Below are positions 36,641-48,407 of a DNA stretch of 64,000 nucleotides, one piece after another. The DNA comes from Haematobia irritans (taxonomy: Eukaryota > Arthropoda > Insecta > Diptera > Muscidae). The first letter of the stretch is position 1, and every line of letters begins with the position of its first letter. The stretch covers positions 276,824,070 through 276,888,069 of the forward strand of contig NC_134397.1 in the NCBI RefSeq assembly GCF_050003625.1, read 5' to 3'. The position numbers and the translations under genes were made by a program. The notes below the pieces were generated by a model. That model was given only the letters and a program-made list of their open reading frames with translations. It ran no database searches and was not told where the DNA came from.

Positions 36641-36944
36641 GGTTAGGTTATGTGGCAGCCCGATGTATCCGGCTCACTTAGACTATTCAGTCCATTGTGC
36701 TGCCCGATTCCATATTAAGCTCAATGACAAGGGACCTCCTTTTTATAGCCGAGTCCGAACGGCGTTCCAAATTGCACTGAAACCACTTAGAGAAGCTTTG
36801 AAACCCTCAGAAATGTCACCAGCATTACTGAGGTGGGATAATCCACCGCTGAAAAAATTTTTGGTGTTCGGTCGTAGCAGGAATCGAACCCACGACCTTG
36901 TGTATGCAAGGCGGGCATGCTAACCATTGCACCACGGTGGCTCC
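36641..36944 (-). mobile_element. tRNA-derived SINE with target duplication
   Basis: The head (minus strand) is GGAGCCACCGTGGTGCAATG with box A. The box B region is GGTCGTGGGTTCGATTCC and the tail is ACATAACCTAACC. A 10-bp direct repeat GGTGGGGTTA occurs at 36631-36640 and 36949-36958. An internal deletion removed the GATAAGAG...CAATATCACAATGG segment seen at 28.4 kb. Confidence 0.9.
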
Positions 36945-36966
36945 TTAGGGTGGGGTTAACACCACC

Positions 36967-37053
36967 CTGAATACAAATGATCAAAAAACAGTCGCTAATT
37001 TGTTAGGGTGGGCTTAACAAATTAGCGACTGTTTGGTGATCATTTGTAGTCAG
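36967..37053. repeat. Near-perfect 39-bp inverted repeat, 9-nt loop
   Basis: The arms 36967-37005 and 37015-37053 pair at 36 of 39 positions; the inner 20 bp (AAACAGTCGCTAATTTGTTA and its complement) pair perfectly. The loop is GGGTGGGCT. A second smaller inverted repeat (AGGGTGG...CCACCCT) lies just left. No family recognised. Confidence 0.9.
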
Positions 37054-38275
37054 TATTGAAATGGAAGTGGTTGAGGTCTGAGCTACCAGCAGAAATGTTC
37101 ATTATCGGAGATTCATATATACCACAATTTATGTTTACTAATATCCCAAATGAATTATGAGTTTGTAATGTAAAAATAAATAAATAAATTTAATTTATCC
37201 ACCTCTGTGCAATTATTTCAAATATTTCATGGTAAGCCTGTCCAAATTTATTTTTCTTACACTCTTATCCGATTTCAATTTTGAAATGAAACGAAGCCAG
37301 ACAAATAAAATAAAATTTTTCATGTTCCAGATATTGCAAACAATTCAAAAGTTTATGCCTTGCCATTCTTCAATTTTTCGAATTCTGATGAAATTTTTAT
37401 GATGATGTTATAACAACTTTTTTAATTATCTTTTCTGGACCACAACAGGAACAACTGTAACATGGATGTTGAGAAACCAAACAAGAGATTGGAGGACAAG
37501 AGGACATTGTCAGGAACAAGGAACACTTGGTGAACAATATAAATAACATTTTTATGATTGCCCTCCAACAGGACACAAATCCATGGTGTACAATGGTCAG
37601 GTTTTGTGGGTCTCACTGAAGTATGCCGTTCTGGCTTGCCAAGAATCATCGACAAATAATGACTGCTTCTTAATTTGCTTGCAATGCAATTGCGTTCAAT
37701 AGAGGTATACAGATAAGCCATATTTGACGTTTTTAATTTATAGAGATCTCACAATTATTTTTATGTATTGTTAGATAATTTTAATTCTAATGTTTTTTAA
37801 ACTTTATCATAGAATGATGTATTCTCTAAGTACGTTTAATGAAATTGGTTTAGTTTGGCGAACAACGAAATATTGATTTCCAATGAAGTGAATATTTACG
37901 ATGAAGTCCTTAGGTGTTTGCATTATGTTTAATTGTATATCTGTTGTAATTACTCTACAAAATGTTGACACATATTTTTTTATATTTGGTTTTTGCACAA
38001 CATTTTTTGAGCAGGAATAGATTTTTACCAACTTCTGAACATCGTTTTACTTTTCCGATGTTCTTTAAATTTGCAACGAATCTTATAACAACTGTTTGTT
38101 GGAACTAAGTTTGTTTGAAATGTGTTAGGACTCTGGTGGAACACTTTTTAAGCTAATAAAGGAATAATTAAAAAAAAAAAAAAAACAACAATCTAATTTT
38201 GATTTCATAAATAAATAAAACATAATGAAGCCTATGTTTGTAGGCTACTTCATGAATTTTGTATTTACCCTACGG
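37054..38275. other. No gene recognised; poly-A tail-like end near 38170
   Basis: AATAAA at 38155-38160 is followed ten bases later by a run of about 16 A (38170-38185), which looks like the end of a plus-strand polyadenylated RNA copied into the genome. The upstream sequence has no recognised coding region; a 99-codon minus-strand frame at 37422-37721 has no known domain. Confidence 0.35.
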
Positions 38276-38736
38276 GAAATGGATCAAACACAGGACCGGT
38301 ACAGGACTAGTCCCTGGCGTGCATGGACTAGTCCTAGTTCTGGTCAAGACGTATGGAAAGGAACCGGTTACTTTAACATGTGTTTGTCATTGACGGGGTA
38401 AATTTACACTTTAAGACACGCCTTGGACTCGTTCCTAAGGACACGTCCTGGGGCATTTTAGTAGTAGCACTCCATAGACAGGTTCTCATGAACTAGTCTC
38501 GGACAAACTCTTAGAAATCTGTTTCAGTTTGGTTATCCGAATCGCACCAGAAATTAAAAACTTTTGAAAAATGTTGAACAATAGGTTATTCCGGTAATTC
38601 TTCTTCACCAAATGTGTAGATCCAATAAGATTTTTATATCAAGCGAGTAAAATTATCTCTATTTAAAAACTGCAACAAACTGGATCACCGATACCAGTTC
38701 CGTCAGTTGCAATTTGCACCAATTTCCCGTAGGGTA
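38276..38736. mobile_element. TACCCTACGGGAAA-family MITE, complete
   Basis: The 461-bp element has terminal inverted repeats TACCCTACGGGAAATGG (left) and its inverted partner TACCCTACGGGAAATTGG (right). Non-coding interior. Other copies or pieces lie at 2.2, 30.6 and 56.9 kb. Confidence 0.8.
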
Positions 38737-38798
38737 GCTTCTCAAAAATTTTAATTTTTTAATCTCGAATAAAGCAAGGACTGCTACTTGCTAATACA

Positions 38799-38880
38799 CT
38801 GAAAGAAGAGTTTCTTTGTGAGGAACGAAACTTGAGACAAACAAAGTTTTCTCTTGACACGAATGCCTATATTCATAATA
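38799..38880. mobile_element. ACACTGAAAGA-type MITE end
   Basis: ACACTGAAAGAAGAGTTTC, then ACGAAACTTGAGACAAACAA and AGTTTTCTCTTG resemble the end of the MITE at 10752-10967. The other end was not found. Confidence 0.4.
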
Positions 38881-39247
38881 TGTTTCTGACAGTTTATCGA
38901 AGGAATTTGTATGGTAATAGATTAGAGGCACTCGTTAAATCGATATCATATGTTGGAATTTATGTAATCTAAAAGATTTTAATCGCAATACGGTTGAAAA
39001 ACCACTTCTTCCCCTGCGAATGCACTGTGATCCACAGAATCTCCCATTTTTACCATAACAACCAAAACTTTACAGTTTGACTTGGCAATGGACCGAGATA
39101 ACCGCAATCTAATTGTCCACGAAGCTTAAAAAATTACAAATTAAGGATGCAATTAGTTGGGGTTTTTATTTTAATTTTCATAAGGACGGTGCTAGTAATA
39201 CGCCTCACCATCTGACTGAAAATGATTAATTTTGAAGTTATCTGGTA
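38881..39247. other. No gene recognised
   Basis: Unassigned AT-rich sequence. Confidence 0.35.
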
Positions 39248-39541
39248 ATATACATGGAAATAAATATTATCGTGAGGCCAAAGATTTCATGTCCTTAAAA
39301 TACGAATGCAAATTTTGCTTAGCGTAGAAGCGTAGTCGATAAACTTTTCAATGAAGTCGTGTTGTCCTTACAATTAAGTGATTGGACTTTAAAAATGGGT
39401 ATCATAACATGAAAGAAAAATTTTTTAGGCTAAGGTCAACTTGACTTTAATAATTCAGAATTTTTTTTTTTAATTAATGGAATGGTCTTTAAATTTGTTG
39501 TCTTTTGCATCTTGAATACAAAGCAAAAAATCGTTCAAACA
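39248..39541. repeat. Interspersed repeat 'GAGGCCAAAGATTTCATG', copy 1
   Basis: It aligns over about 290 bp with 42199-42530 (GATTTCATGTCCTTAAAATA, GGTATCATAACATGAAAG, TCAACTTGACTTTAATAATT, GCAAAAAATCGTTCAAAC). It lacks an internal block of about 40 bp present in copy 2. Non-coding. Confidence 0.8.
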
Positions 39542-39542
39542 T

Positions 39543-39750
39543 ACACACAAAAAAATTTTTTCTGATTCAATCATGAAATTAATTGATCCAATTAATTTTT
39601 AATTGAAATGTCTTCAATCACAGAAATGATAGTATCAATTAAAAAATTAATTGAAGGTCAATTAAAAAGTTAATTGATCCAATTAAAAAATTAATTGAGG
39701 CTATTATTTTTGTGATTGATTTTTGTTTCAATTAAAAAATTCGTTTTGTT
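39543..39750. mobile_element. AATTGATCCAATTAA-type MITE
   Basis: TTAATTGATCCAATTAA occurs twice, with AATCACAGAAATGATAGTAT between. This is the same family as 11588-11906. It directly follows the repeat copy at 39248. Confidence 0.5.
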
Positions 39751-40009
39751 TGTTATTGTTGGCTTCTCTTAAATCGTTATTGTTGTTTTTGATCTCAGCT
39801 TAAAGCCATGCATTGACTAAACTACAAGTGTAGCTTAACAAACAGAGGAAAAGTATGCTTGTCAAATTTATTTGGGAAAAGCCCTATAGACTGCAAGATG
39901 GTTGGATGTACAGCTGTTTCGGGTTTTAAAGAGCTGACAAAACTGATAAAAAGAAGATTTTATGTTTGCTCATTTCAGGTAAAGGCAAGAATAAAACGAA
40001 TACAAATAA

Positions 40010-40505
40010 AACAAGTAAGGAAAGTCTAAAGTCGGGCGACTATATTCTACCCTGCACCACTTTGTAGATCTAAATTTTCGATACCATATCACATCCGTCA
40101 AATGTGTTGGGTGCTATATATACTAATTGTACTCCTAGTGCAAAATTTCAACCAAATTGGGGTAAAACTCTGGCTTCTGGGACCATATTAGTCCATATCG
40201 GGCGAAAGATATATATGGAGGCTATATCTAAATCTGAACCGACTTCTTCCAAAATCAATAGGGTTCTATTATGACCCAAAACAGGAACATGTGCCAAATT
40301 TGAAGTCGATTGTCCTAAAACTGCGACCTAGACTTTGATCACAAAAATGTGCACACAGACAGACGACATGGCTAGATCGACACAGGGACCCGCCCTGAGC
40401 ATTATTGCCAAAGACACTATTTGTCTATCTCGTCTCCTTCTGGGTGTTGCTAACATATGCACTAACTTATAATACCCTGTTCCACGGTATGGCGCAGGGT
40501 ATAAA
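40010..40505 (-). mobile_element. HINE group II, short complete copy
   Basis: Only about 495 bp, with both ends. The 5' end on the minus strand is TATACCCTGCGCCATACCG, TGGAACAGGGTATTATAAG; one and a half monomers follow; the 3' tail GACTTTAGACTTTCCTTACT with a damaged hairpin (AGTCGCCCGACT) ends it. It is the smallest full copy here and shows that monomer number varies from about 1 to more than 8. Confidence 0.88.
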
Positions 40506-42198
40506 AAAAATAAAATGTGTATCCACTATAATTTATTTAATTATTTTTTTTCACTAAATTCCTTAAATTGCATTTTTCCACCTGTATTGAAAAAAAAAAA
40601 AATCTATTGAAACGTATCTCCATAATTTACAGCAATAAATAACTACAAATAAAAACTACAAAAAATTGTAAACGGAAAGTCACAAATGAAGAGAAATCAT
40701 TATGAACTTCTCTAGAATTGTCTCATTAAAGTATGAACATAAAAGACTCTCAACGCATTGGGAACGGGAAGAATGTAAAAAAAAAACAAAAACCTAACTA
40801 ACACCACAGGCTTAGTTCTTGATTTCCAATTCTTGTTGCTATCTTTAGTTAAAGAGGACAAGGAAAAAAACACAAGGCAAACAATTCTCCAAAAAAATTT
40901 TTTCTTTTTTTTTGAAATGCACATTTTCAGTAATCGAATGCATAACAAAGCAAAGAACAATAGAAAAAATCCCATAAAAAAAGTCGGACTAAAAAAGAAA
41001 CAAACGGAAATGTGCGTGTTTCGATTTCGGTTTTATGGAGTGGGTGCCATGCAAGTGTTCATCAAAAAATACGGAAACCTTTGAATCATTACTATAGACT
41101 TCCGTTTTAAGTGATTTTGATTGGGATTGGGATACGGATATTGTGTTTTCTTACATGCTATGTTTCTTTTTTTCGTTCTCGTTTTGCTTTAAATTGTGTA
41201 AGCCGTGCTGATGTTCTTTCTTCTTGCAGTCATTGTTTCCCTGTTTTTTTGTCGACCTTAGCTTTCCTGCACTTTGGAGAAGAAGTCAATCAATTTGTAT
41301 TGCACTTGATGCCTTAAGAGATGACGATGATTTTAAAGCGAAACAAATTCCATTTATATGAGCTTTTTGCATATGTGTGTGTATGCATGTATGTGTACCG
41401 GAAGGAAACACACAAACGAAGAGAAATCATGCCAAAGGGATTCAAGATGGGTGGATGAGAGAGAAGGTGATGGTTCATTTCTGCATTTGTCAAGATCTTA
41501 AGGCCATGTTATGTGCTGTTTAACATGCTTCTATTTCGCATGACTTTCTCCCATTTTCCTTCTTTTTAATTCTGAAAGCCTGTCTGCCAGTCATATTCTC
41601 TTTATATATTCATTGAACGGGCGTGACGTCATATGTCAGTTTTATCATCTAAATATGTAGTTTTACTGTTAGATACATTATTGAGAAATTTTACAGACAG
41701 TGGTTTGCAACGAAACCATGGACTCAAGAAAACAGCGAAACATTTACCGTCTATCAAGGCTTTTATATATAAAGTCATGGTGTCATGGGCAAATTGTGAA
41801 CGAATTTTTAATGCTAATGCAAAAATCACAAGATGTCAGTCAAGTATTAGTTTAATATCAAATGGACGGGAATATTCCCGGAACATATAAGAAGAGAGCG
41901 ATACAAATAATGAGGGTTTTTAGGTCCTAACATAATAAAAGAAACAAAGAAATGTTATGCGACCTAAGTTTAGGACACTTAATATAAATGACAAATTTCT
42001 TTATAACAAATAAGTTTTAAGTAAAAGAAAATTGACTTTTATAAAATAAATAAACTTTAATTTAAAGAAAATCTACACCTTTTATAATAACGAAACTTTA
42101 ATTATAAGAAACTTTATTACAATTGAAGAAAGAAGAATTTTTGAAGGCCACATCTTTTAAATTAAAAAAATTAAAATCCTAGATTGCTCTTTTACCCT
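40506..42198. other. No gene recognised
   Basis: Poly-A and poly-T runs and GT-rich pieces. Frames up to about 87 codons (40712-41084, both strands) overlap and are lysine- or phenylalanine-rich, so they are probably chance. Confidence 0.4.
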
Positions 42199-42530
42199 AC
42201 ACTGAAAAAAATATTGTCGTAAGGCCAAAAATTTCATGCCCTTAAAATACCAATGCAAGTTTTGCTTAGCATAGAAGACGTATTTCTTTAATGTAATGGT
42301 ATTTTCCTTGCCCAAAAGTCAATAAAATTTTCAATAAAGTCATACTGTCCTTATAATTAAGTGATTTTACTTAAAACTGGGTATCATAACATGAAAAAAA
42401 TATTTTTTGGGGTAAAATCAACTTGACTTTAATAGTTCAGAAAAATTCATTAAAATTAATGAAATTGTCTTTACATTTGCTGTCTTTTTGCAACTTGACT
42501 ACAAAGCAAAAAATCGTTCAAAAATAGGAC
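42199..42530. repeat. Interspersed repeat 'AAGGCCAAAAATTTCATG', copy 2
   Basis: It begins ACACTGAAAAAAATATTG and carries the same ordered blocks as 39248-39541 plus the extra TTTAATGTAATGGTATTTTC segment. A non-autonomous element is likely but its class is unknown. Confidence 0.75.
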
Positions 42531-42827
42531 ATGTTTATCAACACTTTATTTTAAAGAGGTTTTTTACTTGAAACATAAATAGCATAATTTCTACTGTGAG
42601 ACCTATCATAGTTTATCTTCATGGTAACAATTTTTTGAGATTTTTTTTTTAAATTTTTTTTTGGGCAGCAAATAAATCAATGACTTCTTCAGTCGGCACA
42701 TTTATATGGCGATGAACCGACATTAATGCCAATCCATTGAGTCTACTCTTGCTAGTCGAATTTCTAAGATACGTCTTTAATCTCTTCATTGTTGAAAATG
42801 AACGTTCGGAAGAGCACATAGTAACTG

Positions 42828-43488
42828 CAGGGATGGAAAATGCAGTACTATAGTACTTTTTTCAATACTTTTTCACCCCGGTCAGTACCATAATACCCCC
42901 GCGAAGGATTTAGTACCTTTTGTGTAGACATTTTTGAGTCGATATCAGATTTATGGTACAATAGCTTTGACAAAATATTTTAATATTTTGAGAAAGTCTT
43001 TATCAACCTTATTTGCTAATAGCCTTTTACAAATATGGCAAAACAGACATGTTCATGTGGGAAGAAAATCTCGATTTTGTAAAGGACATAGTCAAAAACA
43101 GGATTTTATTGAACTTCAAGAATGTTTTAGTCGAAAAAAGAATGAGATTCTATATTATCGATTTTTTATTTTGGTAGAAAATGTTGTCAAAATTTTATTT
43201 CTATATAGAAATTTTGCAAAATTTTAATTTTATAGAAAATTTTGTCAAAATTTTATTTCAATTGAAAATTTTGTAAACATTTTATTTCTATAGAAAAAAT
43301 TTTGCAAAATTTTTTTTCTGTAGATTTTTTTTTGCAAAATTTTATTTCTATAGAAAATTTTTGCAAAATTTTATTTATATAGAAAATTGTGTCAAAATTT
43401 TATTTTCTTTAAAATTCAGTCTCTTGACAATAATCTTCGAGTGAAATACCTTTTTTGTACTTCCTTAAAATTGTATTTTCCATCCCTG
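42828..43488. mobile_element. hAT-type MITE with perfect 8-bp target duplication
   Basis: Terminal inverted repeats are CAGGGATGGAAAATGCAGTA (left) and, inverted, CAGGGATGGAAAATACAATT (right). AGTAACTG lies immediately outside on both sides (42820-42827 and 43489-43496). CAGGG-type ends and an 8-bp duplication are diagnostic for hAT elements. Interior: a GGTCAGTACCATAATACCCC region and a tandem array of about 30-bp units; no transposase. Confidence 0.93.
43160..43410. repeat. Tandem array of ~30-bp units (TTTTATTTCTATAGAAAATT)
   Basis: About eight imperfect units of the type TTTTATTTCTATAGAAAATT plus TTGTCAAAA or TTGCAAAA. The same unit forms the array at 61362-61737. It lies inside the hAT MITE. 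Confidence 0.85.
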
Positions 43489-43629
43489 AGTAACTGGCAA
43501 AGTGACCAAAGTTTTTAAAAGAATATGCACGTTTGGAAATATCTCTTTATTGCACTCTCCAAGTGCTTCCATCGCTGAATTAGGCATGTTCTTTTCGCAG
43601 TTTTGCGCCATTTCATTTACACATGTGTG

Positions 43630-45480
43630 TTTGGCTGTTTCGTTGTTGTTGCTATGGCCAAACAAAGCGAGTCATGTTCATAAAAAGAACAACAAACGCA
43701 CATAAAACGCAGAAAGACATTTTCCAAAAATGAAATTTGTGGTGCGAGAACAAAAACAATTTGTTTTTTCGACCGTCGTTTAACGGGCTTTTCAACTAGT
43801 ATTCTATGATTTATGCAAGTTTTATAGGTAAGCGTTTTTCAAAATAAAACCTTCAGCTTTTCTTCAACATCTTCGATAAGATTTTTCTATGCAGCTAAAA
43901 ATATATATTTATTTATATAAAAACATTCATTCATTTCGGGGGGGGTTTGATCCCCCTCATCCCCCCCCCCTGAATACGGCCTTGATTGTTAGTAAAGCAG
44001 AATAAAAAATTTCCCTATTTTTTTTTATCAAAACTTGATAAACTGGACCTTAAAGGAATTTTGTCCTTACTTGTAGAATATTATTCTTTAAAAAAATTCC
44101 ATGGAACTGAAGTACAATTTTCATGAAAAATTGGAAACAAATATTCGAGAAAAGGAAATTTGTTGGTGATTGAATAAATTGAAAACCTCAAAAAATAACT
44201 CTAGAATATTCCAATTCTTTAATTCTTAGAAAAACAAAATTGATATTTGAAACCAGTGTATAGAACCTAATGATTGTTCACAATATATCCGCCAAAGAAA
44301 TGGCAGCATGGCCACACAACAAAGCCATTTCTCTTCCTGTGCACAGCTGCTCCATCATTTCATATCTGCAGGCAATGACTGAATGTTTCAAAAAATTTCC
44401 AATGATTTTCCTCTGCCTCCTGTGTTTTTTTTTTTTTTGTTTTTTTTTCTTTCTTTTCATTTGGTTGTTATCTCATAAAAGCCTAAACGTATCGCTTCAT
44501 TGTTTTCAGATTTTGTTTGGTGTACGAATAACGATTTTTTGGCCTCGACAATGCATGGGAATGATGATGGTAGATGGCAATGGGAGGATGTTTATGTCTT
44601 ATCTTTTGAATATATAAGTGTTTATTGATTAAAGGATCCGGAAACGCCCTTAACGACTACACATATGACGATGACGACACAAAAACAAGAAAACGGATCT
44701 CATTTGCGTGTACGTGTGTGTATGTAAGAGAATGTGTTCTTCGACAAGGCAATAAAAACACATTTAAAGAGATTTGAAATGTTATAATATTCTGTTTTGT
44801 TTTTGTTACTGTTGTTCACCCTGCCACATTTTCTTAGGAGCATATTCAAATGGATTTTTGATTAAGTCTCATTTATACCCACTCTGGTAAATTGGGTTGG
44901 TTCATTTATCAATCACAAAGACCCCACCAAAAGGAAATGGAAATGTCATATGGGGTTTCCTCAAATTTCTGAAGTGAAGAGTGGATGTTACCTCCCCAGA
45001 TGTCAAAAACGCCCCAAATAGTTTCCTTGGCTTTAGATGTCAAGATACTCCTTGGGATCATTAAAGCCTTCCATAACATAGACCACAGACAATAATCTTT
45101 TAATTGAGCTGAAGACAACCACAAAGTTTGCCCCGAAATTAGGGAGTGATTTGTGGGTGTTAAGACAGAGCCTTAAGGAAACATAAACAGCTCAGGAACT
45201 TGTAACTCGTAAGCTTGATCATTACCATGTTGGTTTCTTTTTATTGAAGTTAAATCGAGTAGAAAGTATCTAAAGATACAAAGCAATTTATTTAAATTAT
45301 TTGGTTTTTATCAAAATGCAGAAAAATATAGAAAACTTAATTGATAGGTATTTAAATTAAGAGCCAGTATTAATAGTCTGTAAATAAACTTAAATTATAT
45401 TTTGGGGAAAACGAAAGAGAGAATGAAAAGCTAATAGTATACAAGACGACAAAATAATACTTTTTAGAAACGTAACTCAA
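43630..45480. other. No gene recognised
   Basis: It contains a G8 run followed by GTTTGATCCCCCTCATCC and a C10 run near 43938-43970, which is reminiscent of transposon UTRs. A 115-codon plus-strand frame at 44270-44617 is phenylalanine-rich over a T-tract and not credible. Confidence 0.4.
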
Positions 45481-45745
45481 AAAAGGGAAATTGGGACGAG
45501 CTGAATGTTATTAACCCTCCACTATGGATCGTATAAAAGAAATTCTCTTTAAGAAAATTTTAAAACCTAAATTCATGTACAGCGTGGAGACTAGAACGTA
45601 AATACTCATTTTCAAGTGGATCGGCTAAAAACGGGGACAGTTTTTAAGATCGATTTGCATAGCAGGCTATAGCTTATATTATATCGAAATCGGCCAATTA
45701 ATATATACTTTCTAGAGATTAACTAAAAAATTCCCACACCGAACT
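45481..45745 (-). mobile_element. HINE-like 3' end, decayed
   Basis: CGAGCTGAATGTTATTAACC, CTCCACTATGGATCGTAT and the later GATCGATTTGCATAGCAGGC, TATAGCTTATATTATATCG recall group I 3' regions, but the hairpin is lost. Confidence 0.45.
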
Positions 45746-45843
45746 TTTGAAGTAGCTGGAATATGGTAAAAACACCTTTAAGATGTTCATTAAATTTTTT
45801 TTAGGTTGAGAAATAATCCTTCCTATGTAGAGGACCATGTGTA

Positions 45844-46086
45844 CACCCAGGGAAGGAATATGATCATCTCAAACATGTTTCAAGAGCAAAATATTATTTT
45901 TGGATGGTGACCATGTAACATTTTTATCGCAACCATGTTATTTTCTGCGAAATTATGTATCTGTTTTCGGAAAACATGTTATGTTTTGCGAGAAAACAAA
46001 ATTTTTGCGATAAACATGGTCACCATCCAAAAATAACATTTTGCTCTTGAAACATGATTGAGGTGATCATATTTCTTCTCTGTGTG
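45844..46086. mobile_element. Palindromic MITE, ~240 bp, copy 1
   Basis: Nearly the whole element is an inverted repeat: ends CACCCAGGGAAGGAATATGA and, inverted, CACAGAGAAGAAATATGATC. Arms contain TTTCAAGAGCAAAATATTAT, TTTTGGATGGTGACCATG and TTTTATCGCAA. TA flanks both sides, as expected for a Tc1/mariner-mobilised MITE. Confidence 0.8.
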
Positions 46087-46957
46087 TAGCGAAGTGTTTA
46101 GGACCTATATTTACGAAAGGATAATTTTCATGGCCATCAACATTACTGTGCTGTCACCATTTCTTGATGTAGTGTACAACCCATTATACTATCTCAGCTA
46201 ACACATTTTATTTATATTTATGATTATTTAGAAATTTAATTAAATTGAAAACATTTTTAAATCCAAGCAATTTGAGATATTTCTATTTACAAAGGCCCTA
46301 TTTTATTTGTTTAACATAAAAAAATGCCATAGAGTCCTAGGACTCTAAATACAAAATTCTCTTGAAAGTTCAATAACAAACGAGAAAAAGAACATTCCTT
46401 CAGACAATGGAATATTTATTGATGGCCCTGTGATTGTTTGGACATGAATGAAATCATTTATAACACTTAAATGCACAAATGGAGACAAAGATTGACAGCA
46501 TCAAGCTGATGAAGAAAAATAAAATATACTTCAATTATTTGTGATTGTGATAGTAGAGTAACGAACAACTGAAATGACAGAAAAAAAAATTTTTCAGGAA
46601 AAAAAAAACACCCATGAAAAGTTTGTACATCATTTTAATGGCTTCTTGTCTTAAATTAGCTTGAAATGTTGAGTGAATGGCCTAAGAAAGACAAACGTTT
46701 CAGACTTAAACAAACAAATGGTAATTGAATGCTGACCCCTGGTTCACGTTTATGAAGTAGGTTCGAAGATGATTAATAAAAAAGAAAGTAAACGTAAATG
46801 GGAAGGGATCATCTGTGATAAACGATAGTCTTACCACATCTTCATAGTAAATGAGTTTTTAAACCTTTGCAAGCACAATTGAATCCATACTAGATTTTCG
46901 ACTAAAAATGTTTTTCTTTAGTGCAACAATGAAAATGTAAAAAAAACATCTCAAAGA
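46087..46957. other. No gene recognised
   Basis: AT-rich, no family recognised. Confidence 0.4.
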
Positions 46958-48407
46958 AAAACAAGTAAATACGGCCAGGCCGAATCTTATGTACCCTCCC
47001 CCATGGATTGCGTAGAAACTTCTACGAACGACTGTCATCCACAATCGAATTACTTGGGTTGTGATATCTTAAATCGTTTTTTAAATTGTCAGTTGTCAGT
47101 TAGTGCATACGTGGTATATATTAGACAAAAAAGGTATGTGTAGGTAAGTCTACAAATAATTACGAATCGATATGGACTTTTTGCACCGTACGTAGAGAGC
47201 CATAATTGAAATATGGGGGCTATATACAATTACGAACTTGATATGGACCAATTTTTGTGTGATTGAGGATCGATTTATCTGAGAGCTATAAATAACAATA
47301 GACCGATATGGCCCTAGTTAGGCATGGTTGTTAACGGTCATATACTAGCACAATGTAGCAAATTTCAACTGACTCTGATGAAATTTGCTCCTCTAAGTGG
47401 CTCAAAAACCAAATATCGGGATCGGTTTATAAGGGGCCTTTATATAATTATGGATTGATATGGACCACTTTTGGCATGGTTGTTAAATATCATATACTAC
47501 CACCACGTACCAACTTTCAACCAGATCGGATGAATTTTGCTTCTCCATAAGGCACCGGAGGTCAAAACTGGGGATCGGTTTATATGGGGGCTATATTTAA
47601 TAATGGACTGATATTAAACAATTCTTGCATGGTTGTTGGATACCATATACTAACATCACATACAAAATTTCAACCGAATCGGATGAATTTTGTTCTTCCA
47701 AGGGGCTCCGGAGGTCAAATCTGGGGATCGGTTTATATGGGGGCTATATATAATTGTGGACCGATTTCGACCAATTTTTGCAGGGGTGTTTGAGGCCATA
47801 TATTAACACCACGTACCAAATTTCAACTGAATGAGATGAATTTTGGTCTTCCAAGAGACAACAAATCTGGTGATCGGTTTGTATGGGGGCTATATATAAT
47901 TATGCACCGATTTCGACCAATTTTTGCATAGTTGTTAGAGACCATATACTAAAACCATGTACCAAATTTCAGCCGGATCGGATGAAATTTGCTTCCTTTA
48001 GAGGCTCCGCAAGCTAAGTCGGGGGATCGGTTTATATGGAGGCTATATAAATTTATGGACTGATGTGAACCAATGTTTGCATGGTTGTTAAAGACCATAT
48101 ACTAACACCATGTACCAAATTTCAGCCGGATCGGATGAAATTTGCTTCTCTTAGAGGCTCCGCAAACGAAATTTGGGGGTCCGTCTATATGGGGGCTATA
48201 CGTAAAAGTGGACCGATATGGCCCATTTGCAATACTATCCGATCTACATCAATAACAACTAATTGTACTAAGTTTCAAGTCGATAGCTTGCTTCCACCAC
48301 GACTCAGAATATATGTACTTTATGGGGTCTTGGAGCAATATTGCGATGTGTTACAAACGGAATGACAAAGTTAATATACCCCCCATCCTATGGTGGAGGG
48401 TATAAAA
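46958..48407 (-). mobile_element. HINE group I, full-length
   Basis: The 5' end on the minus strand is TTTATACCCTCCACCATAGG, ATGGGGGGTATATTAAC. The (GTCY)n block is deleted. Five or six monomers follow, then CCATGGGGGAGGGTACATAA and a shortened 3' tip that retains TTCGGCCTGGCCG. Frames of 69 and 94 codons within are monomer sequence. Confidence 0.87.

Larger units (their letters stand above)
42661..43625 (-). pseudogene. hAT transposase C-terminal remnant (dimerisation domain), split by a MITE
   Basis: Joining 43625-43497 to 42827-42661 on the minus strand gives one uninterrupted frame of about 98 codons. It reads EALGECNKEIFPNVHILLKT, LVTLPVT, then CSSERSFSTMKRLKTYLRN, LNGLALMSVHRHI. This is the hAT family C-terminal (Dimer_Tnp_hAT) domain with its hallmark S-ERSFS--KRLKTYLR and LNGLAL--HR motifs; hAT transposases use it for dimerisation. 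The N-terminal zinc finger and catalytic part are absent from the window. A 661-bp hAT-type MITE interrupts the frame between LVTLPVT and MCSSERS, and removing it with one copy of the duplication restores the frame. It could also be a domesticated hAT gene (zinc-finger MYM-type like), but no further exon is visible. Confidence 0.82.

Noticed and set aside
37422..37721. 99-codon minus-strand frame with some normal-looking amino-acid composition
   Set aside because: No motif could be matched to a family and no splice sites frame it convincingly.
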